This document shows positions 14,064-21,108 of a stretch of 27,444 nt of DNA, piece after piece. Source of the stretch: JAXDLH01 sp034666705 (GTDB lineage: Bacteria > Chloroflexota > UBA6077 > SHYK01); contig JAXDLH010000453.1 in assembly GCA_034666705.1 (NCBI GenBank), forward strand, positions 1 to 27,444, read 5' to 3'. The notes under the pieces were generated by a model. That model saw nothing but the letters and a program-made list of their open reading frames with translations. It was not told the DNA's origin and searched no databases. The translations under genes and the position numbers were made by a program. Positions within the stretch are counted from its first letter, which is position 1. Each line of letters opens with the position of its first letter.

Positions 14064-15983
14064 CTACCGCCGCGTGGCGCCGTAGTAATGCTGCACGTAG
14101 TAGGAGGAGTTGAGGTCCGAGATCACGACCCCTGTTCTCTCGTCGGCGGCGTGAATGAACTTGCCGTTGCCGATGTAGATGCCGTTGTGGGAAAGGCCTG
14201 CCATGTAGGTGTTGGCGAAGAAGACAATGTCGCCCGGTTGCAGGTTCGCCTTGCTCGGATGACTGCCCGCTTCGTACTGGCCCCACATGCCGCGTGAGAT
14301 CCCGTGGCCGGTCTGGTTCATGACGTAGTAGACGAAACCAGAGCAGTCGAACCCAGCGGGGGTGGTGCCGCCGAACACGTACCGATATCCCAGGTAGTTC
14401 ATCGCGAAGGACACGATTCCGCCTCCCGCTCCCGGCGCGGACGAGCTTACCGCGGGCGCCGAGGCGGGCTGGGGTACCGGCAGGTTGCGGGTTACCTGTT
14501 GCTGAGCCTGAACTGGCTTGGGCGCAGCCGCTTGCGCGGGGGCCGTTCGTGCGGGCCCCGCCGCGGCGGCCCTTTCGCCAGCGCCGGGCACGATCTTGAG
14601 CTCGTCGCCAATCGAGATCACGTCCGCGCTGCGCATCCCATTGGCCGCCGTAATGTCGACGGCGTCGACGCCGAACTTGCGGGCGATGCCGACGACCGTG
14701 TCGCCCGGCTGGACCACATAGGTGGTCGGGCCCGTGGCCCTTGGCGGAGCGGGTGGCAGCGGATGGGCGCCTGGCAGGATGAGCTCTTTGCCCGCCACCA
14801 GGTAATCGGCATCGTCGAGGTAGTTGAAGTCGATCACCGGCCCGAGGTCGATCTTGTAGAGTGCAGCGATGTCCGCCAGGGTGTCTCCCTGCTCCACGGT
14901 GTAGAGCACGCCAGACACGGGGAGGATCTCGAGCACGTCGCCCACCCCGATCTGGTCCGCATTCGGAATGTCGTTGACGAGCGCGATCGTGTCGGTGTCT
15001 ACCCCAAACCGCGCGGCGAGCCCGGCAATCGTATCGCCCACCTCTACCTGGTAGGCGATCGGGGCCTGGAGCCTGAATGGACCCTCGGCGGCCGCTCCCT
15101 GACCGTCGTCGGTTGCTTCCGCGGTCTGGACCGACGCGACGGTTCCGGTCGCACTCTCCGCATTGACTGCCGGCCGTGCCCAGACAGGAACGGCGAGCTG
15201 GTCGCCAGTAATGATCATGTTCGAGTCGCCCAGGCGGTTGGCCGCGACGAGCGCGTCTGAATCGACACCGAGCTTGTTGGCAATGGACAGGACCGTGTCG
15301 CCTTCGGCGACCGTGTACGTCGTGGTCAGCGCAGTTGTGTCGTCGGCTGCAGGCTGAGCGCCGCGCGCCGACGCGGCCACCCGGTTGGCGGTATCGGCGG
15401 CAGTCACCGGCAGCACTACCACTTCTGCGGCGATCGGCTCGTCCACCATCTCGATGGGACGGCCGTTATACGCGGCCACGATCCCAGCGTCGACGCCGAA
15501 TTCATCGGCGACCTCCTGGATGGTCAATGCCGACTCCACGGTTTGAAGCCTGCTCGCCGCCGGGGGGACGACCAGCATCTGACCAAGGCTCAACATGTCG
15601 ATATCGTCGAGGCGGCTGGCTACGCGAATCGCCTCGACGGCCGTTCCGAAGCGATAGGCGATCCCAACCAGGGTGTCGCCCTCTTCGACGGTATAGATGG
15701 CTGGCATCGGCACGGCAGTGTCGGTGGCAGCCTCGAGGGCCGGACGCAGCTCATCCGGGCTGTAAGTCAACGTATCAACCGGCTCCGCCGGTGCAACGGT
15801 CGCTGCCGTAGGTGCTCGAAACGCGAATGCCAGCATTGCGACGAGCACAATGCCGAGCGCAGCGCCGAGGGCGCCCAACAACTGCGGCCCGCGAATCTCA
15901 GGCAGCGACTCGAATAACTGCCGAATCGTGTAATGCGCCGGGCGGGTGCCGTGCGTTGGCCGGAGCAAGCTGTTCTCTGCCAA
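14064..15983 (-). CDS. membrane-anchored multi-LysM NlpC/P60 peptidoglycan hydrolase
   Basis: This 639-residue protein is a cell-wall hydrolase that should cleave peptide stems of peptidoglycan outside the membrane. A cytoplasmic tail is followed by one membrane helix (about 35-56). LysM repeats that bind glycan are seen at about 97-140, 222-266, 309-354, 359-404 and 420-466 (each with a YTV..GDT...IA core). A degenerate sixth copy at 147-192 has lost the GDT. An Ala/Pro/Gln linker (468-518) leads to the NlpC/P60 domain (520-639). This has the catalytic Cys547 in FDCSGFVYYVM, His599 in SHNGIYIGNG and His611 in KFIHA. The start is TTG 15983 with AGAGGG seven bases upstream. It has its own promoter and a long leader. 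The substrate bond (likely D-Glu/diamino acid) is inferred from family. Confidence 0.93.
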   Translation of the reverse strand: MAENSLLRPTHGTRPAHYTIRQLFESLPEIRGPQLLGALGAALGIVLVAMLAFAFRAPTAATVAPAEPVDTLTYSPDELRPALEAATDTAVPMPAIYTVEEGDTLVGIAYRFGTAVEAIRVASRLDDIDMLSLGQMLVVPPAASRLQTVESALTIQEVADEFGVDAGIVAAYNGRPIEMVDEPIAAEVVVLPVTAADTANRVAASARGAQPAADDTTALTTTYTVAEGDTVLSIANKLGVDSDALVAANRLGDSNMIITGDQLAVPVWARPAVNAESATGTVASVQTAEATDDGQGAAAEGPFRLQAPIAYQVEVGDTIAGLAARFGVDTDTIALVNDIPNADQIGVGDVLEILPVSGVLYTVEQGDTLADIAALYKIDLGPVIDFNYLDDADYLVAGKELILPGAHPLPPAPPRATGPTTYVVQPGDTVVGIARKFGVDAVDITAANGMRSADVISIGDELKIVPGAGERAAAAGPARTAPAQAAAPKPVQAQQQVTRNLPVPQPASAPAVSSSAPGAGGGIVSFAMNYLGYRYVFGGTTPAGFDCSGFVYYVMNQTGHGISRGMWGQYEAGSHPSKANLQPGDIVFFANTYMAGLSHNGIYIGNGKFIHAADERTGVVISDLNSSYYVQHYYGATRR

Positions 15984-16263
15984 TTCGCGTCCCTCTCAGG
16001 AGCCTACGTGGCTCAGACGACGTAGTCCGCGCGGTCCGCACGGGCGAACCTTCGGCTGAATAGACGCACTCCGATGGAAGGTTGGTGTGAAGTCGTTTGC
16101 CCGCCCGCGTCGAAGAGCGGCGGCAGATCGTGTGGTGTTGCGGTGTGACGGGCGGCGCATTCGCGGTGTGCTGCGCCTGCCCGGTAGTCGCTCAGTGCCA
16201 ATCGTCAATCTCTCGCGCGGTCGCCATGAGCGTGACGCCGATGAGATTTGGCTAGGTACGAAC
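15984..16263 (-). promoter_or_regulatory. long structured 5' leader of the LysM-NlpC gene
   Basis: From the promoter at 16270-16298 about 280 nt are transcribed before the TTG start. The leader can fold: a 10-bp stem with one bulged base at 16150-16182 (GGGCGGCGCA against TGCGCC-T-GCCC), and a 6-bp stem at 16004-16025 (CTACGT/ACGTAG) just upstream of the AGAGGG ribosome site. Leaders of NlpC/LysM genes in other bacteria often hold the ydaO (cyclic di-AMP) riboswitch; I could not match its conserved core here, so the class is open. Confidence 0.4.
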
Positions 16264-16269
16264 GCGGGC

Positions 16270-16298
16270 AGTATAGCCAGCCCCGCTACATTGTTCAA
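16270..16298 (-). promoter_or_regulatory. sigma-70-type promoter of the LysM-NlpC gene
   Basis: Read on the - strand: TTGAAC (-35, 16298-16293), 17-bp spacer, TATACT (-10, 16275-16270). This is among the best promoter matches in the window, in a gene-free stretch, and points at the hydrolase. Confidence 0.75.
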
Positions 16299-16402
16299 CG
16301 CTCGTGTTGCGCGTTTTAACCTGAATGGGCGGATTTCGGCATCCAACTGTCAAACGTCGCGGTCGGGGTGTCACATCGCGGTCGATGGCACGTTAAATTG
16401 TT

Positions 16403-17611
16403 TCATGTATTGACGTCAGGGGCGGGCGGTTGCGAGTCGAGATACCAGCGACCGATGGACCGCATCTTCATCTCCACCGGATCGTGCAACGTCAGGGTTC
16501 GAAGGTTACGCCAATAGCGATCGAAGTTGTAGTGGCCCGTGGCTGCCCGCGCGCCCATCACCTCAAAGGTACGCGTCGTCACGTCGAGTCCTACCTGCGT
16601 CGCCATCACCTTCGCCGCATTGACCGCCACCGCCACGGGGGTGACGAGCTCTGGCCCGAGGCTGCCCAACCGTTCCCAGGCCTCTTCGAGTCGCCCCGCG
16701 GCCTCGTCTGCGAGGCAAGCTGCCGCGCGCAGGTGGACCCACATCTCTCCATAGTGGTGCACGATTGCCGGCTCGTCGGCTGCGCGCGCGACGCCGGATC
16801 CGGGCCACGGCCTCGTCTCGGCACGCGTGTAGCCGCGCGCGTCGGCGAGCGCCCCCTCGGCAATTCCAACGAACACGTTGGCGAGCATCAACTGGCTGAT
16901 CGAGCCGCGCAACGCTTGACGTAACGTCGGCGCCGGACCAACGTGGGCAAGCACCTCGTCGTCGGAGGCGTCGACGTCGGTGAGGCTGATGCTGCCGCTG
17001 TCGGACTGCCGCTGGCCCATGGCTTCCCAGTCGTCGTTCACCACCACGCCGGGCCGGGCGGTCGGCACGGCGATCGCCAGCGTCCCCGGCCGGTCACCTT
17101 CCACCGCGCCGACGAGGAGCATGTCTGATCCTCGCGCTCCCGTACAGAACGACTTTGGGCCGTTGAGAATGAGCCCGCCTGGCCGGCGTGACGCGGTAAG
17201 GCGGCGATCTTGGGGATTGAATGCGCTGCCCCAGAACCAGCTACACTCCGCGGTGCCGCGATAGTAGCGATCGGCCTGCGCTGGGGTGCCGATGAGCTCG
17301 GGGGTGATCACCTCGAAGTGGTGCCAGGCGAAGATGTGCGCAAGTGAGCTGTCCGCGCGGGCGATGGTGCGGATCGCCAGCATCGTCGTCGGCCAGTCGG
17401 CCCCGATGCCGCCGTAACCCTGCGGGACCCGCAGCAAGAGGAGCCCGCTGTCGCGAATGCGCCGCCGCTCAGCCCACGCGGTCCCACCCTGTCGTTCCCG
17501 CTCCGCCGCATTGGCGGCGAAGCCGCTCGCCAGCTCTTCCGCCGCTGCCAATGGGTCAGGTATCGGCACCGGGTCTCGCGGGTCATCCGGGTGGCGCGGA
17601 GCGGCGCTCAC
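16403..17611 (-). CDS. acyl-CoA dehydrogenase-fold flavoprotein, SfnC/DszC-like monooxygenase
   Basis: The 402-residue product has the acyl-CoA dehydrogenase fold: N-terminal helical domain (20-120), middle beta domain (FWGSAFNPQD at 126-135, LNGPKSFCTGARGSDMLLVG at 149-168) and C-terminal helices. The ending NLRTLTLHDPVEMKMRSIGR resembles FMNH2-dependent monooxygenases such as SfnC and DszC rather than true dehydrogenases, as does the HIFAWHH segment at 92-98. I see no obvious catalytic glutamate of the dehydrogenase type. A two-component monooxygenase acting on a sulfur or nitrogen compound is thus likely, but the substrate is unknown and no flavin reductase is nearby. GTG 17611 overlaps the stop of the GNAT gene (GTGA), so translation is probably coupled. 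It is the last gene of the argG-argH run. Confidence 0.78.
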   Translation of the reverse strand: MSAAPRHPDDPRDPVPIPDPLAAAEELASGFAANAAERERQGGTAWAERRRIRDSGLLLLRVPQGYGGIGADWPTTMLAIRTIARADSSLAHIFAWHHFEVITPELIGTPAQADRYYRGTAECSWFWGSAFNPQDRRLTASRRPGGLILNGPKSFCTGARGSDMLLVGAVEGDRPGTLAIAVPTARPGVVVNDDWEAMGQRQSDSGSISLTDVDASDDEVLAHVGPAPTLRQALRGSISQLMLANVFVGIAEGALADARGYTRAETRPWPGSGVARAADEPAIVHHYGEMWVHLRAAACLADEAAGRLEEAWERLGSLGPELVTPVAVAVNAAKVMATQVGLDVTTRTFEVMGARAATGHYNFDRYWRNLRTLTLHDPVEMKMRSIGRWYLDSQPPAPDVNT

Positions 17612-18045
17612 GGAAGGGTGCGGTCCATCAGGCGGTGCTCGATGCCGGCGTCGAGAAACACGTCGCCGTGCGCGATGAACCCGTGGCGCTCATAGAACGG
17701 AATCGCATGGCGTTGCGCTGCCAGACTGACCTTGGCGATGCCGCGCTCCGCCGCGATCTCCATGAGTCGCAGCAGGATCGCCCCGCCCACGCCTCGCCGC
17801 CGATGCTCCGCGCGCACCGCCATCCGTCCGATCCTGGCAGAGCCGTCATCGTGCGGGATCAGACGGCCGGTGCCGATGGGCGCCCCGTCCTGCGCGGCGA
17901 GCACGTGGACCGAGACGGCGTCGAGGTCGTCCATCTCCTCGTCTGACGGCACGTGCTGCTCGTCGACGAATACTTCCAGGCGGATGGCGACGCACGCGGC
18001 AAAATCCTCCTCGTCCATCGCGACCGTCCGGCAGACCAGCGGCAT
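17608..18045 (-). CDS. GNAT family N-acetyltransferase
   Basis: The 145-residue product has a GNAT fold: IRLEVFVDEQHVPSDEEMDD near residues 21-40 (common in small GNATs), IGTGRL (57-62), the strand ARIGRMAVRAEHRRRGVG with the acetyl-CoA pyrophosphate loop at 82-87, and the C-terminal FYERHGF (117-123). The acetyl acceptor is unknown. The start is ATG 18045, overlapping the argH TGA (TGATG); the frame is open much further upstream, but that part is argH in another frame. ATG at residue 10 is an alternative. Position right after argH allows a link to arginine metabolism, but the motifs do not show an ArgA-type acetylglutamate synthase. Confidence 0.85.
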   Translation of the reverse strand: MPLVCRTVAMDEEDFAACVAIRLEVFVDEQHVPSDEEMDDLDAVSVHVLAAQDGAPIGTGRLIPHDDGSARIGRMAVRAEHRRRGVGGAILLRLMEIAAERGIAKVSLAAQRHAIPFYERHGFIAHGDVFLDAGIEHRLMDRTLP

Positions 18046-19496
18046 CACATCGCCAACGGGTCGGCGAGCAACCGGTCCAGCGATGGCAGCGTGGCCCGCA
18101 GCCGCGCGACCATGGCGCGCGTCCGGTCTGCCCGACCGGCTGCGGCTTGGAGCGCCCCCTCGACCTGGCGAGGCGCCGTCCCGCCGGGCACGTCGCGAGC
18201 GTCGACCACCGCTTCCGATGACAGTCCTACCGCATCGGGCCCAAAGACGGGTGAGGCGCCGCGGAGCTCTTCCAACGTAAGGTCGGCGAGGTCGCATTCG
18301 CGAGCTTCGCAGAGCTGCACGAGGGCACCGACGATGCCGTGCGCCTCGCGGAATGGCACGCCGCGCATGGCGAGGTAGTCGGCGTAGTCGGTCGCCGTCG
18401 CGAAGTCGGCGCCGGCTGCGCGCGCCATGCGCTCGAGCCGGGGCTCCGCGCTCGCCATCATCTCGGCCGTGACCCGTGTGCTCGCCAGCACCGTGTCGAT
18501 CGCGTCGAACAGCGCTTCCTTGTCCTCCTGGAGATCCTTGTTGTAGGCGAGGGGCAGCCCCTTGAGAATCGTCAGCAGCCCGACGAGGTGGCCCACGACG
18601 CGACCGGCCTTGCCGCGAATCAGCTCGGCCATGTCCGGATTGCGTTTTTGGGGCATGATCGACGAGCCGGTGGCATAGCCGTCGCCCAGACGGATGAAGC
18701 CGAACTCGGCGGTGGACCAGAGCACCAATTCCTCCGCGAGCCGCGAGAGGTGAGTCGCCACCAGGGCGAGCGCTGCCACGTGCTCGACGGCGAAGTCGCG
18801 ATCGGAGACCGCATCGATGCTATTGGCGGAGATGGCCCCAAAGCCGAGCAGGCGCGCGGTCAGCTCCCGGTCAAGGGGATATGGGACGCCGGCGAGCGCG
18901 CCGCTGCCGAGTGGCAACACGTCGGTGCGACGATAACAATCTATGAGGCGGTCGGCGTCGCGCGCCAGCATCTCGTCATACGCAAGCAGATAGTGGGCGA
19001 AGAGAACGGGCTGCGCGTGCTGCAGGTGCGTGAAGCCCGGCATTAGCGCGTCGCCGTGCTTGCTGGCGAGCATCCGCAAGACGTCGCCCAACTCCAGGAT
19101 GGCATCGAGCTGGGCGACCAGCGCCTCGCGCGCAAGGAGTCGAAGATCGGTGGCGACCTGGTCATTGCGGCTGCGGGCGGTGTGGAGCCTTCCCGCAGGC
19201 TCTCCGATTAGCTCGCGGAGCCGACCCTCGACGCGCGTGTGGATGTCCTCCCACTCGGCGCCGAGGTCCAGCGCGCCCGCCGCAAGCTCGTCGGCCACGG
19301 TCCGAAGGCCGCCGAGGATCGCGACTGCGTCGTCGCGGCTGAGGATTGATTGGCGTGCGAGCATGCGGCAGTGGGCGGCGCTGCCCGTGATGTCGTAGGG
19401 CCATAGACGCTGGTCAAAACCGATCGACGCGCCGAACGCTTCGGCGCGGGCGCTCGCCTGCGCGCCCTGCTGGAATCGACCACCCCAGAGCTTCAT
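18045..19496 (-). CDS. argH: argininosuccinate lyase
   Basis: ArgH splits argininosuccinate into arginine and fumarate, the last step of arginine synthesis. The 483-residue product begins MKLWGGRFQQ. It carries HTARSRNDQVATDLRL (105-120), the THLQHAQP histidine region (157-164), and the fumarase/lyase signature GSSIMPQKRNPD at 277-288 with the catalytic serine in the flexible loop. Near the C-terminus VGLSSEAVVDARDVPGGTAP and RQVEGAL are typical. It is slightly longer than the usual 455-470. ATG 19496 lies eight bases after the argG stop; the longer open frame to 19823 reads argG in another frame and is rejected. It is coupled to the GNAT gene at its end. Confidence 0.96.
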   Translation of the reverse strand: MKLWGGRFQQGAQASARAEAFGASIGFDQRLWPYDITGSAAHCRMLARQSILSRDDAVAILGGLRTVADELAAGALDLGAEWEDIHTRVEGRLRELIGEPAGRLHTARSRNDQVATDLRLLAREALVAQLDAILELGDVLRMLASKHGDALMPGFTHLQHAQPVLFAHYLLAYDEMLARDADRLIDCYRRTDVLPLGSGALAGVPYPLDRELTARLLGFGAISANSIDAVSDRDFAVEHVAALALVATHLSRLAEELVLWSTAEFGFIRLGDGYATGSSIMPQKRNPDMAELIRGKAGRVVGHLVGLLTILKGLPLAYNKDLQEDKEALFDAIDTVLASTRVTAEMMASAEPRLERMARAAGADFATATDYADYLAMRGVPFREAHGIVGALVQLCEARECDLADLTLEELRGASPVFGPDAVGLSSEAVVDARDVPGGTAPRQVEGALQAAAGRADRTRAMVARLRATLPSLDRLLADPLAM

Positions 19497-19504
19497 TGGC
19501 GAGC

Positions 19505-20761
19505 CTACGGTTTCTGGTCCCCGGGCGGTGGCTCGCCAGCGGAGAGGCGAAGAATATCGTCCGAGGAGCGGCCGAGCCACTGTACGCGGGCTTGCGTCCG
19601 CAATGGGAGCCCGAACAAGCCGATGAATCCTTCCGACCACTGATGATCGAACGTGTCGGCTGAAGTGTAGGTGGCGAGTCCCGGATCGTAGAGACTGTGC
19701 TGGGCGCGGCGGCTGGCGACACGAATCGAGCCCTTGAAGAGCTTCACTCGCACGGCGCCCGTGACGTAGCGCTGCGTGCTGGCCACGAACGCCGCTAGGT
19801 CCTGATTGAGTGGTGAGAACCACAACCCGTTGTAGACGAGATCGGCGATCTCGGTGGCAACCTTCTCCTTGAAGCGCGCCTGGTCTTTGGAAAGGGTGAG
19901 GTTCTCGATCTCCGCGTGCGCCGCGTGGAGGATGACCGCGGCAGGGGCCTCGTACACCTCGCGACTCTTGATGCCGATCAGGCGATTCTCGATGTGATCG
20001 ATGCGCCCGACGCCGTGCTCGCCGCCCAGGCGATTGAGCCGCGTGATGAGCTCGATGCCGTCCATGCGCTGGCCGTCGAGGCCCACCGGGATGCCTTCTT
20101 CGAATTCGATCTCGACGACCGCAGCCTCATCGGGCGCCTCCTGCGGCGATCGGGTCCACGCGTACGCCTCTTCGGGCGGTTCGGCCCACGGATCCTCGAG
20201 TGCCCCGGCCTCGATGCTGCGCCCCCAGAGGTTCTCGTCGATGCTGAATGCGCTGTCGACGTTTGCCGGGACCGGGATGTCGTGCTCGCGCGCGTATTCG
20301 AGCTCCTCGTCGCGGTGCATGCGGTAATCCCGCACCGGCGCCACGATGCGAAGCGATGGATCGAGGGCGGCCACCGCAAGGTCGAATCGGACCTGGTCAT
20401 TGCCCTTGCCGGTGCAGCCGTGAGCGACGACGGTGGCACCGACGCGGTGAGCGACGTCGACGAGCAGCTTGGCGATCAGCGGTCGGGCGAGCGCGGTAGC
20501 GAGGGGATACACCCCCTCATAGAGCGCACCGGACTGGAGTGCGGGCCAGCAGAAGAAGCGCACGAACACGTCGCGAGCGTCCTCAACGAAGGCCTCGCTG
20601 GCGCCCGTGCGGAGCGCCTTCTCGCGGATCGTAGGCAGATCCCGCTCGCTTCCGAGGTTCGCCGTGAGCGTGATGACGTCCATCTCGTATTTTTCACGGA
20701 GCCAGGGAATGAGCACCGAGGTATCCAGGCCGCCGGAATACGCGAGCACAACTCGTTCCAT
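19505..20761 (-). CDS. argG: argininosuccinate synthase
   Basis: ArgG joins citrulline and aspartate using ATP (which becomes AMP and pyrophosphate) to give argininosuccinate. The 418-residue product has the PP-loop AYSGGLDTS at 7-15, REKALRTGASEAFVEDARDV, YPLATALARPLIAKLLVDVA and GCTGKGNDQVRFD at 115-127. Further on are SIDENLWGRSIEAGALEDPW (typical), GIKSREVYEAPAA and YNGLWFSPL. The length is normal. ATG 20761 is clear, with AAGGA about 12 bases upstream. It is the first gene of the - strand arginine operon, with a leader near 190 nt from an extended -10 promoter. There are no argC, J, B, D or F genes here, so the rest of the pathway lies elsewhere. Confidence 0.97.
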   Translation of the reverse strand: MERVVLAYSGGLDTSVLIPWLREKYEMDVITLTANLGSERDLPTIREKALRTGASEAFVEDARDVFVRFFCWPALQSGALYEGVYPLATALARPLIAKLLVDVAHRVGATVVAHGCTGKGNDQVRFDLAVAALDPSLRIVAPVRDYRMHRDEELEYAREHDIPVPANVDSAFSIDENLWGRSIEAGALEDPWAEPPEEAYAWTRSPQEAPDEAAVVEIEFEEGIPVGLDGQRMDGIELITRLNRLGGEHGVGRIDHIENRLIGIKSREVYEAPAAVILHAAHAEIENLTLSKDQARFKEKVATEIADLVYNGLWFSPLNQDLAAFVASTQRYVTGAVRVKLFKGSIRVASRRAQHSLYDPGLATYTSADTFDHQWSEGFIGLFGLPLRTQARVQWLGRSSDDILRLSAGEPPPGDQKP

Positions 20762-20955
20762 GGTTTGGCGCGTCCTTCAATTGGGAGGTCGCAGCAGCGG
20801 AGCCGCCAACGATCGCATGCACCGCTGAGATGATTGCCACCGTGTGCCTTAACGCCAAGCAAAGCAGATGCTTGAGCGAAAGATTCGTAGACCCTCGACA
20901 GGCCGGGCGTACGGCATATTTGGCCCGCGGATCTCAGAACGACGGGGGCGTCGGG
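20762..20955 (-). promoter_or_regulatory. 5' leader of the argG operon
   Basis: About 190 nt are transcribed before argG if the promoter call at 20962-20988 is right. A 6-bp hairpin (CAAGCA at 20856-20861, TGCTTG at 20869-20874) is visible. I looked for a T-box and found only GGTGGCA, not the full conserved antiterminator motif, and there is no terminator-type T-run. Any attenuation role is unproven. Confidence 0.3.
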
Positions 20956-20961
20956 CGGCGG

Positions 20962-20988
20962 ATTATACCAGTGGCCACGCGGTGACAA
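20962..20988 (-). promoter_or_regulatory. promoter of the argG operon (extended -10)
   Basis: On the - strand: TTGTCA (20988-20983), 15-bp spacer, TATAAT (20967-20962), with TGG directly before the -10, an extended -10 arrangement that tolerates the short spacer. It faces away from the ABC exporter promoter. Confidence 0.65.
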
Positions 20989-20991
20989 TTA

Positions 20992-21003
20992 ACGATATAT
21001 CGT
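20992..21003. promoter_or_regulatory. 12-bp palindrome, probable operator between divergent promoters
   Basis: ACGATATATCGT is a perfect 12-bp palindrome in an otherwise GC-rich genome. It lies between the argG and ABC exporter promoters, 24 bp from one -10 box and 20 bp from the other, and touches the -35 region of the exporter promoter. It looks like the binding site of a dimeric regulator; which family is unknown. Confidence 0.55.
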
Positions 21004-21029
21004 GTCATAGCTGATAGCATTGGTATACT
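21002..21029 (+). promoter_or_regulatory. promoter of the ABC exporter (extended -10)
   Basis: GTGTCA (21002-21007), 16-bp spacer, TATACT (21024-21029) with TGG directly before it. The start of transcription would be near 21036, giving a leader of about 70 nt to ATG 21109. Confidence 0.55.
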
Positions 21030-21108
21030 CTTCCCATACTTGCGACCGTGGGCGCTCCTCTGCCCAGTGCTGGTCGCGCGGTTTGCTATTCCTGGAGGCA
21101 CGACTCGG

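Noticed and set aside
14304..15260. 318-residue + strand open frame opposite the LysM gene
   Set aside because: It is antisense to the repeated LysM units and its own repetition only mirrors them.
15984..16263. ydaO (cyclic di-AMP) riboswitch before the NlpC gene
   Set aside because: The gene context fits, but I could not match the conserved core by eye, so I report only an unclassified leader.
19497..19823. N-terminal extension of argH by 109 residues
   Set aside because: The extra part reads argG in another frame; MKLWGGRF at 19496 is the standard ArgH N-terminus.
20762..20961. T-box riboswitch before argG
   Set aside because: Only a partial GGTGGCA is present; the full conserved antiterminator sequence and a terminator T-run are missing.
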